From Candidatus Fermentibacteraceae bacterium (GTDB lineage: Bacteria > Fermentibacterota > Fermentibacteria > Fermentibacterales > JCC-6): a DNA stretch of 5,236 nucleotides. The notes beneath the pieces were generated by a model, which saw nothing but the letters and a program-made list of their open reading frames with translations, made no database searches and had not been told where the DNA came from. Position numbers and translations under genes: made by a program. Positions 1 to 5,236 of this stretch are shown here, piece by piece. Numbering within the stretch: position 1 is the stretch's first letter; each line of letters begins with the position of its first letter. The DNA is taken from positions 1 to 5,236 of the forward strand of contig JAGGYZ010000309.1 of assembly GCA_021162285.1 (NCBI GenBank), written 5' to 3'.

Positions 1-2
1 AG

Positions 3-530
3 GTACCATCAATGGAACTGTACTTCCCCGCTTCAGAGGAATACAGATCGAATTTCCTGTACTACGAAATCGGTATTCCGTACTGGAACCCTCCTGAAAG
101 TATTTACGAGGCAAGAACTCTTGCAGGGTACTATGCGCCTGACGGTCTTCTAATCACCGTTGGAGACAGCCCTGATGTGGAAAGGATTCAACTTATCCCT
201 CTCCCGGACGGCTCTGGAACACCGCCGGACCAGACAGGTGAACTGAACGATGAAGACATCTGTACCATCATCTGCGACTGGGGTGGAAACAGTCTGAAGT
301 CTGAGGAAATCAGTGCTCTGTGGCAAACCTGGAAACCGTTCTTTGTAAACGGTAGTATTGACGATGAATCTTTGTGGGACAAAAGAGGTATCAATGAACA
401 GTGGATTCTGTTTCCGCTACCATGGGATGTTGTGGAACAATACAGCACCGTGTGTCTGGATGTACACGATGACATTGACAGGGAAATTACCTACAACAGG
501 CTGTTCCTCGGCCTGGTAAGGATAAACTGA
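3..530 (+). CDS. HEWG-family protein of unknown function, 5'-truncated by window edge
   Basis: The reading frame is open to the left edge, so this is probably the C-terminal part of a longer gene. The first ATG in frame (position 12) has no convincing ribosome binding site. The visible protein (172 residues from that Met) matches the C-terminal half of the next gene. FLYYE (residues 15-19) aligns with FIYYE. SEEISALWQTW (98-108) aligns with EDEFDAFWSTW. The final block has ILFPLP (132-137), then DI-x2-E-x-T-x-NR, against ILYRLP and the same DI/E/T/NR pattern. In the neighbour about 130 residues precede FIYYE, so some 350-400 bases of this gene should lie to the left, probably including an export signal. 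It is acidic and rich in Trp and Tyr, with no enzyme motif or membrane segment visible. Function unknown; paralogy is clear, and the start at position 12 is the main alternative reading. Confidence 0.72.
   Translation, partial: VPSMELYFPASEEYRSNFLYYEIGIPYWNPPESIYEARTLAGYYAPDGLLITVGDSPDVERIQLIPLPDGSGTPPDQTGELNDEDICTIICDWGGNSLKSEEISALWQTWKPFFVNGSIDDESLWDKRGINEQWILFPLPWDVVEQYSTVCLDVHDDIDREITYNRLFLGLVRIN
518..522 (+). promoter_or_regulatory. Ribosome binding site inside the end of the upstream gene
   Basis: AAGGA lies nine bases before the ATG at 532 and within the last codons of the preceding gene, whose stop codon ends at 530. Placing the binding site in translated sequence, with one base between stop and start, suggests translational coupling of the two paralogues. 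An in-frame TAA at 523-525 rules out any start further upstream for the second gene. Confidence 0.6.
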
Positions 531-531
531 A

Positions 532-1398
532 ATGTTAACACTAATGCTTCTGATTGCCGGGCTTCAGGTTCACGAGTGGGGTGTTGTAACAACAGCTCCG
601 GATGTTGTGTCCGGGGCGGTTCCGACCGATTCTGAGATTATTACCGCTGAACCATTGCAGGATCCGCTTGATGACAGGGCTCCCGTTGTCTATTTTCACG
701 GGGATCCCTGCTCTGTTACTGTAAGGATCAGTTTCTCTGATATGGGTTACACAACAGCAGTGCTCCCTGAACCCGATGAAGGCGGTATCAATTCAACCTA
801 CGCAGTGTGGAACAACCTCAGGCTCACTGAAGCTTCAGACACCATTCATACCGAAGGCTGGGTGAACTCCGGAGAGCACAACTACCCTTTTCCTGTCTGG
901 CGGCAGGTTGATGCTCTGAATGTTTCATCGAACGGTGAAACCGACCGTTTTATTTACTACGAATGCCGTCCAGGCAGTATGGGAGACCTGCCATTTGTAA
1001 ACCAGAGTGGCAACTTTTCATTCAGGATGCCGTACGGTGAAATTCCCTGCATCGTTCTTACATCCTCTGGAGGCAGACCGATGTTCGGTGTTTTCACCCT
1101 TGCGGATATACTTACCAGCATACCGAAAGGTCTTCAGTTTCTTGATGAACCGGTGCAACTTGAAAGAGAACTCTGGCGGTGGGCGGACGGCGTACTGAAT
1201 GAAGATGAATTCGATGCCTTCTGGAGCACCTGGGAGAGCAGATTTCTGGCAGACTCATCTACAGATGTAATGATTCTTTACAGACTGCCGGAAGAAACAG
1301 TTGAACGGATAGCAGCTCTGGAAGTGGTGCCGGACATACACACAGAGGTTACCGTAAACAGGTTTATCATAGCAGAACTTCCCTACAGAACAGAGTAG
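532..1398 (+). CDS. Probable exported HEWG-motif protein of unknown function
   Basis: This complete 288-residue protein starts with a hydrophobic stretch (MLTLMLLIAG, residues 1-10) that resembles a short signal peptide but lacks the usual positively charged N-terminus. VHEWG follows at 13-17. Further landmarks are RAPVVYFH (49-56) followed by a beta-rich SVTVRISF stretch, FIYYE (140-144), a C-terminal helical segment rich in Trp and acidic residues (about 206-236), and a final block with LPEETVE (252-258) and EVTVNRF (272-278). From memory, uncharacterised proteins of planctomycetes, acidobacteria and similar phyla share a HEWG(T)FT start, a TPVLYFY-like strand and an F-L-F/Y-Y block; I assign this gene to that group without a database search. 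It begins one base after its paralogue and ends before a hairpin, so the two are probably co-transcribed. No catalytic residues can be named. The coding call is firm; function is unknown. Confidence 0.85.
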   Translation: MLTLMLLIAGLQVHEWGVVTTAPDVVSGAVPTDSEIITAEPLQDPLDDRAPVVYFHGDPCSVTVRISFSDMGYTTAVLPEPDEGGINSTYAVWNNLRLTEASDTIHTEGWVNSGEHNYPFPVWRQVDALNVSSNGETDRFIYYECRPGSMGDLPFVNQSGNFSFRMPYGEIPCIVLTSSGGRPMFGVFTLADILTSIPKGLQFLDEPVQLERELWRWADGVLNEDEFDAFWSTWESRFLADSSTDVMILYRLPEETVERIAALEVVPDIHTEVTVNRFIIAELPYRTE

Positions 1399-1402
1399 CA
1401 AC

Positions 1403-1441
1403 AGTGGCGGAGAACCTCCAATGGTATCTCCGCTGCTTGTT
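1403..1441 (+). terminator. Probable intrinsic terminator of the paralogue operon
   Basis: Bases 1403-1413 pair with 1427-1437 (core GCGGAGA with TCTCCGC, extended by two G-U pairs, one G-C and one A-T). An inner three-base-pair ACC/GGT extension stacks on it, with A1426 bulged and a six-base loop. The following run is only moderately T-rich (CTTGTTTCCC), so termination may be incomplete. It starts five bases after the stop codon of the second paralogue. Confidence 0.55.
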
Positions 1442-1476
1442 TCCCGTATTTCCTATCGTTTCAGTATGTTTTAGTA

Positions 1477-1533
1477 TATTCATATATAATTGATATGAAA
1501 TAGTTGTATTTCCGTTACCCTTATTCATATATT
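1477..1533 (+). promoter_or_regulatory. Promoter/operator candidate for the flavoprotein gene
   Basis: A consensus -10 box TATAAT sits at 1485-1490, but no good -35 hexamer is found 16-18 bases upstream. It lies in an inverted repeat, TTCATAT (1479-1485), seven bases, ATATGAA (1493-1499). An 11-base direct repeat TATTCATATAT occurs at 1477-1487 and again at 1522-1532. A second possible promoter is TTGTAT (1504-1509) with TATATT (1528-1533), 18-base spacer. The arrangement suggests regulator binding over the promoter, but AT-rich DNA makes chance matches common. Confidence 0.4.
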
Positions 1534-1599
1534 CACAATGGTGCTGAAAGAGTATCTCTTCCCCCATCGCAGTTCCAGTATATACAACACTAAACAGTT

Positions 1600-1603
1600 G
1601 GAG
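1600..1603 (+). promoter_or_regulatory. Ribosome binding site that fixes the flavoprotein start
   Basis: GGAG stands six bases before the ATG at 1610. The in-frame ATG at 1538 has no such site, and starting there would add 24 residues in front of the FAD-binding strand, which in this family begins within a few residues of the N-terminus. Confidence 0.7.
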
Positions 1604-1609
1604 TTCAGT

Positions 1610-2974
1610 ATGAAAACCTACGATGTAATCATTATCGGCGGAGGACCGTCAGGATTGATCACCGGGGTAACTGCCCAGAAACAGAATCCTCAGACATCGT
1701 TCCTTATGATCAAAGAAGAAGAAAACGGGCTTGTACCCTGTGGTATTCCCTATGTATTTCACGACCTGGATAGTATTTCTCAGAACAAAATGGGACCTGC
1801 ACCATTCATAAAAGCAGGAGGAGAAGTTCTTGTAGACCGGGTAACAGACATCGATCTGGCCAGTAACACCCTGAGAACACAATCAGGTGTTGAGCTGGCC
1901 TACAGAAAGCTTGTTTTTGCAACAGGCTCCACACCCACTGTACCCACCTTCATTAAGGGTTACGACCTTGAAAATGTAGAGACCATTCGAAAAAGTTTCA
2001 ACTACATCACAGCCCTGAAGGAAAGGGTAGCATCTGCAAAGAATGTTGTTATTATTGGCGGCGGTTTCATAGGTGCAGAGGTTGCCGAGCAGATAGCCAA
2101 ACACCCCGATAAGAAAGTTACCATTGTTGAAATGATGGATCACTGTCTTGGCCAGGCATTCTCTCCCGATTTTGCAGCTCTTGCCGACGTAAATCTCAAA
2201 AAAGCCGGTGTGAACGTTCTTACTGGAAGTACAGTGGAAGAGCTTGTTGGGGAAGATGGCAAAGTTCAGTCTGTCAAGCTGAAAAGCGGTAAAATCATTG
2301 ACGCAGACATGGTTATTTCGGCAATAGGCTACAAGCCCAACACCGATCTTGCGAAGAGAGCAGGGCTGCAGATAACAAAAAGAGGAACTATCAGAGTAGA
2401 CAAATTCATGCGAACCAGCAGCAAAAATATCTATGCAGTCGGTGACTGTTCTCAAACAATTGGTTTCATTACCGGAAGAACAGACCATATTATGCTGGCA
2501 TCCACTGCAACTGCTGAAGCCCGTATTCTGGGTTACAACCTTAGCAAAATAGGTATTCTCAGAACATTTTCGGGAACACTCTCTGTATTCTCAACGGAAC
2601 TGAACGGTTATGCCTTTGCCTCTGCAGGTGCTATTGAACAATCTGCCGAAGCATCCGATGTAGAGTACGTAACCGGAAGTTTTTCAGACATGGACAGACA
2701 TCCCGGGACCCTCCCCGGCGCAAAGGAAATCCGTATGAAAATTATTGTTTCCCCGAGAAACGGTGAGATCATCGGAGGCGAGATCTACGGTGGCAAATCT
2801 ATAGGAGAAATGATAAACATCATAGCTCTTGCAATACAGAAGTACATAACCGTGTATGAGCTGGTGTCTTTCCAGGTTGGAACCCATCCTCTTCTTACAA
2901 CCGCCCCAACCAAATACTCGCTTATCAAAGCGTGCGAAGACGCCATCTCAAAGATCAACTGTAACCACGGTTAA
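1610..2974 (+). CDS. FAD-dependent pyridine nucleotide-disulfide oxidoreductase, single-cysteine type
   Basis: A 454-residue cytoplasmic flavoprotein of the length usual for CoA-disulfide reductases, NADH oxidases and NADH peroxidases. Visible in order: an FAD-binding Rossmann motif (VIIIGGGPSG, residues 6-15); a single redox cysteine, Cys44, in PCGIPY, placed like the active cysteine of that group; the ATG motif (104-106); an NAD(P)-binding motif (GGGFIG, 150-155) followed by Glu174 at the end of the next strand, which favours NADH over NADPH; the second FAD motif YAVGDC (275-280); and a dimerisation domain from about 325. The C-terminal segment reads FQVGTHPLLTTAP (421-433), without the Tyr typical of the CoA-disulfide reductase C-terminus, so the substrate (CoA disulfide, oxygen, peroxide, polysulfide or another acceptor) cannot be assigned. 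It stands alone between a promoter candidate and a strong terminator. Family assignment is firm; the exact reaction is open. Confidence 0.93.
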   Translation: MKTYDVIIIGGGPSGLITGVTAQKQNPQTSFLMIKEEENGLVPCGIPYVFHDLDSISQNKMGPAPFIKAGGEVLVDRVTDIDLASNTLRTQSGVELAYRKLVFATGSTPTVPTFIKGYDLENVETIRKSFNYITALKERVASAKNVVIIGGGFIGAEVAEQIAKHPDKKVTIVEMMDHCLGQAFSPDFAALADVNLKKAGVNVLTGSTVEELVGEDGKVQSVKLKSGKIIDADMVISAIGYKPNTDLAKRAGLQITKRGTIRVDKFMRTSSKNIYAVGDCSQTIGFITGRTDHIMLASTATAEARILGYNLSKIGILRTFSGTLSVFSTELNGYAFASAGAIEQSAEASDVEYVTGSFSDMDRHPGTLPGAKEIRMKIIVSPRNGEIIGGEIYGGKSIGEMINIIALAIQKYITVYELVSFQVGTHPLLTTAPTKYSLIKACEDAISKINCNHG

Positions 2975-2988
2975 TCCACATATATCCA

Positions 2989-3014
2989 GGGGGAGCCGGA
3001 CGGCTCCCCCTTTT
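2989..3014 (+). terminator. Strong intrinsic terminator after the flavoprotein gene
   Basis: GGGGGAGCC (2989-2997) pairs perfectly with GGCTCCCCC (3002-3010) around a four-base GGAC loop and is followed by TTTT (3011-3014). It begins 15 bases after the TAA stop. On the minus strand the hairpin is not followed by a T run, so it should act mainly on plus-strand transcription. Confidence 0.88.
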
Positions 3015-3058
3015 CACTTCAGATCAGCTAAATAGCAAGTCTCAACTGCAACCTCATT

Positions 3059-3080
3059 GCGGTATCTGTGTTTTTACCGC
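3059..3080. other. Weak hairpin between convergent genes
   Basis: GCGGTA (3059-3064) pairs with TACCGC (3075-3080) around a ten-base loop. It lies downstream of the minus-strand peptidase gene, but no T run follows it on that strand, so it is at best a weak or factor-dependent termination or RNA-end structure. Nothing else is recognised between 3015 and 3113. Confidence 0.25.
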
Positions 3081-3113
3081 CTTCAAGAATTCTCCGTCAC
3101 CCGGACAACACTG

Positions 3114-5147
3114 TCAGTTGGTAACGATCAGTTTGCTTACTGCCGAAGAGGAACCGGCTTCAAGCCTTACCAGATAGATTCCCGGGCTGACACTGTTCTG
3201 TGTGTTCCACACAACAGAGCATGAACTCTCAAGAAACTGATTCCATACAAGCCTTCCTGAGACATCAAAAACAGAAATTCTGGCTGATGAACTGGAAAAA
3301 CCTGCAGCAAAGGAAACAGAAGCACCAGAGGCAACAGGGTTGGGGAATGGCCCGGCAAGAGAAGTCTGCGGCGATACCATACCCTGTGAACTATCTTCCA
3401 CACCGGAACTTCCGTTAAGGGGAACCAGAGTGGGATCGTGAAAGCCGTGCCAGTCCAGAATACAGTAAAGCTCTCTGTCGTACCCGCCTGTCCACAGAGG
3501 AACTCTGCGGTCTTTCGATGTTGCAAAGGCTTCACCAATAAGAGAATTCCCGTTCTGGTAAACCTCTTCCGTGAGGTAAACACACATCCATTCACTGACA
3601 CCCATTTCAGGAAGGTTTCCCTCCCACCCGTAGCTGGTATTGAACATCACGGAAGCGGCTCCGCCGCCACTGTTGTGCCACAAAGCCTCTGCACAGCACT
3701 CACCGCTTTGAAAAGCTCCCGGCATACATGCAATACTATGATGGATACCTGCTTTGCTTCCATTGGCGAGCCCCTGCGCTATGGAATTGGTCATCATGGA
3801 TGAAGGAGAACCCTGCCAGTAGATACCACCTGTGTTCCCATGGCCTGCATAGTGTACCCAGTTTGCTCCAGTGTTGATAATATCAATGGGTGTGGTAAAA
3901 CCATCACTTGAACGGACAGTTTCGTAAGCCTTGTTCACAATCCAGCCCGATGGGAGGTTGACCGCAATTGAATCGCACACCTTTGCACCAGTATAACCGG
4001 GAAACAGCCCTGCTCCGCAGAGCATGGCAGTAGTCTGCCAGTCACCTGCCGGAGGTGAACCCTCGTAACTGATGGATCTTTCAACAAAAATAGCAGCCTC
4101 GTCTGCAGAATCAAACAGGGCTCTGCCCACCGCAATATCAGCGTAAAGATCAAGACTGTCACCGGGCTGCCCGTAATTGTGATCACCACTGGCATCCCAG
4201 GTACCGTCGAGATCACTGAAGTACAGATCCACAGGAGCTGTGTCTGTGTAACCTTCGCAGGAAAGGTTTACCGACCGCACAGGAACAACCGACTGGTCTC
4301 CTGCAAGCAGAACGTACTTGATCCCGTCGGTGCTGTATCTCTGTATTAGGTAGTTACGCAACTTCTCGGCGTCATCATAACCTGATGTGCCTGAGACAAT
4401 GTCTGCTATATCCACCAGCTCAGTTGTAATTCCCTGGGAATTCTTGAAAGCAACAAATGAAGTGAACGAGTCCGAATAGTCGCCTGAAGTTACCACAAGG
4501 TAATCTACTCCGTCGAAACCAATGGTCATGGGGCTGCACTGCTGAATATCTCCAGGGTTGTTAACCCAGCTCCGGAGCTGTTCACCTGCTGTCTCCGCCT
4601 GGGAAGGAGAAACTGCAACTGCAGCTCCCTGGTCCCAGGTAACGGTAACATCCACATTCGGAGCAAACTCAAGTTCTCTGGAAACTGGATTGCAGGTGTA
4701 CGGATACACAAGAAGACTTACAATCGTAAACCCGGATTTGTTTCCCGTTCTGAGATTCTGTACCCTTCCGGACGGCCAGAAAGCATCTGAACTGTAGATA
4801 GACGGATTCTCCTGAATCGTCTGCGGTGTGGAAAAAACCGCGCTGAAGGGGCGCGGCACAGCCGCAGGTTGAACAACACCGGATACACTGGTTAACACTG
4901 TCTCTGCTGCATCAGCAGAAACAGTTACATTAAGAGCACCTGAGGGAACAACCAGAGCAACAACCTGAGCTGGAAGAAGCGGTTCTCCCGGCAGACCGGC
5001 AGATTCACAACCGGGAAAACTTAGCCTTGTGTACCCCATATAGCTGGATTCCACTGGGATGCGGTTCTGAAAATCCACATGGAATGTAAGCTGTGCGGCA
5101 AAAGATGAAACACAACCCACAAACAAAGCTGCAAAAAGACTTCGCAT
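3114..5147 (-). CDS. Secreted gingipain-type C25 cysteine peptidase with C-terminal sorting domain
   Basis: This 677-residue protein begins with a signal peptide (MRSLFAALFVGCVSSFAA, cleavage near residue 17-18). Residues about 20-175 resemble the C25 propeptide (GLPGEPLLPAQVVALVVPSG at 51-70). The catalytic domain, about 205-577, holds YLVVTSGDY (216-224), YVLLAGDQSVVPVR (278-291), DLYFSDLDGTWD (307-318), DIAVGRALF (337-345), the catalytic His in HYAGHG (probably His436) and the catalytic Cys in SIACMPGAF (Cys474). It ends at FHDPTL (569-574), where the family usually has GDP. The last 78 residues (FPNP at 601-604, ISVFDVSGRLVW, GIYLVRLEAG) match the pattern of type IX secretion type A sorting domains. 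It is therefore predicted to be exported, carried across the outer membrane and to cleave extracellular or surface protein; specificity (Arg, Lys or other) cannot be read. A stop codon immediately precedes the ATG and a GGAG site lies five bases upstream, which fixes the start. Confidence 0.93.
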   Translation of the reverse strand: MRSLFAALFVGCVSSFAAQLTFHVDFQNRIPVESSYMGYTRLSFPGCESAGLPGEPLLPAQVVALVVPSGALNVTVSADAAETVLTSVSGVVQPAAVPRPFSAVFSTPQTIQENPSIYSSDAFWPSGRVQNLRTGNKSGFTIVSLLVYPYTCNPVSRELEFAPNVDVTVTWDQGAAVAVSPSQAETAGEQLRSWVNNPGDIQQCSPMTIGFDGVDYLVVTSGDYSDSFTSFVAFKNSQGITTELVDIADIVSGTSGYDDAEKLRNYLIQRYSTDGIKYVLLAGDQSVVPVRSVNLSCEGYTDTAPVDLYFSDLDGTWDASGDHNYGQPGDSLDLYADIAVGRALFDSADEAAIFVERSISYEGSPPAGDWQTTAMLCGAGLFPGYTGAKVCDSIAVNLPSGWIVNKAYETVRSSDGFTTPIDIINTGANWVHYAGHGNTGGIYWQGSPSSMMTNSIAQGLANGSKAGIHHSIACMPGAFQSGECCAEALWHNSGGGAASVMFNTSYGWEGNLPEMGVSEWMCVYLTEEVYQNGNSLIGEAFATSKDRRVPLWTGGYDRELYCILDWHGFHDPTLVPLNGSSGVEDSSQGMVSPQTSLAGPFPNPVASGASVSFAAGFSSSSARISVFDVSGRLVWNQFLESSCSVVWNTQNSVSPGIYLVRLEAGSSSAVSKLIVTN

Positions 5148-5152
5148 TTAAA

Positions 5153-5156
5153 CTCC
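5153..5156 (-). promoter_or_regulatory. Ribosome binding site of the C25 peptidase gene
   Basis: On the minus strand GGAG lies five bases before the ATG at 5147. Together with the in-frame TAA immediately before that ATG, it leaves only one plausible start. Confidence 0.65.
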
Positions 5157-5179
5157 ACTCTTTTCCGGCGCGAGGACGT

Positions 5180-5194
5180 CAGTTCAATTAACTG
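5180..5194. repeat. Perfect inverted repeat upstream of the C25 peptidase gene
   Basis: CAGTT (5180-5184) and AACTG (5190-5194) flank a five-base CAATT spacer, 33 bases before the peptidase start. It could be an operator or a small RNA hairpin in the leader. No convincing -35/-10 pair for the minus strand was found around it. Confidence 0.3.
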
Positions 5195-5236
5195 TTAAAG
5201 TTCTTCAGATGGCTTTGTATCTTCAGACAGCACCGG
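5195..5236 (-). CDS. Possible C-terminal tail of an upstream minus-strand gene (partial)
   Basis: Read on the minus strand from the right edge, one frame is open for 13 codons (PVLSEDTKPSEEL) and ends in TAA at 5195. The hydrophilic, acidic ending looks like an ordinary protein C-terminus. If real, its stop lies 47 bases before the peptidase ATG and the two genes could be co-transcribed. Thirteen codons are too few to prove coding, and a second frame is also open over most of this stretch. Confidence 0.25.
   Translation of the reverse strand, partial: PVLSEDTKPSEEL

Noticed and set aside
12..14. The ATG at 12 as the true start of the first gene
   Set aside because: The frame continues open to the window edge, the preceding bases offer only a weak AGG, and the paralogue has about 130 more residues upstream of the equivalent point.
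1538..1609. A 24-residue N-terminal extension of the flavoprotein from the ATG at 1538
   Set aside because: No ribosome binding site precedes 1538, while a well-spaced GGAG precedes the ATG at 1610. The family's FAD-binding strand begins within a few residues of the start, so the extension does not fit.
1883..2488. A 201-codon open frame on the minus strand inside the flavoprotein gene
   Set aside because: It lies wholly antisense to a well-supported gene. Its translation is Cys- and Asn-rich, shows no recognisable domain, and looks like the shadow of the opposite strand.
3438..3803. A 121-codon plus-strand open frame, and others nearby, opposite the peptidase gene
   Set aside because: They are antisense to conserved C25 catalytic motifs, have no ribosome binding site that I can see, and show no recognisable protein features.
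5112..5147. Lipoprotein signal in the peptidase N-terminus (FVGC, Cys12)
   Set aside because: Phe at the -3 position and a hydrophobic stretch of only about eleven residues make a poor lipobox. A standard signal peptidase site near residues 17-18 fits better and agrees with a C-terminal sorting domain.
5209..5236. Start of a divergent plus-strand gene at the ATG at 5209
   Set aside because: No ribosome binding site precedes it, and only nine codons are visible.

Overview
The window looks like chromosomal DNA from an uncultured or little-studied bacterium, most likely of the Fibrobacteres-Chlorobi-Bacteroidetes (FCB) group or a related candidate phylum. The main clue is a secreted gingipain-type (C25) peptidase that ends in a domain resembling the type IX secretion sorting signal, a combination typical of that group. 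The lineage is an inference; there is no rRNA or other phylogenetic marker here. No mobile element, CRISPR array, tRNA or rRNA was seen.

Layout. (1) Positions 1-1398, plus strand: two consecutive genes of one uncharacterised family, separated by a single base. The first is cut by the left edge and only its C-terminal part is visible. The second is complete, begins with a hydrophobic export-type segment, and carries an HEWG motif just after it. Their C-terminal halves align, so they are tandem paralogues that probably form an operon ending at a hairpin at about 1403-1437. (2) Positions 1399-1609: an AT-rich intergenic region with a consensus -10 box inside an inverted repeat, plus an 11-bp direct repeat; this is a good candidate regulatory region. 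(3) Positions 1610-2974, plus strand: an FAD- and NAD(H)-binding disulfide-reductase-family flavoprotein of the single-cysteine type (CoA-disulfide reductase / NADH oxidase / NADH peroxidase relatives), followed by a strong intrinsic terminator. (4) Positions 3114-5147, minus strand: a complete C25 peptidase gene, convergent with the flavoprotein gene. (5) Positions 5148-5236: a short leader containing a perfect inverted repeat and possibly the last codons of another minus-strand gene.

How they might work together. The plus-strand pair and the peptidase are predicted to act outside the cytoplasm, while the flavoprotein is cytoplasmic. Nothing in the sequence ties the three units into one pathway. 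The flavoprotein has its own promoter candidate and terminator and is best read as an independent unit. The most unusual content is the tandem HEWG-family pair of unknown function and the repeat-rich promoter region of the flavoprotein gene. I did not find convincing evidence of a wholly new multi-gene system.
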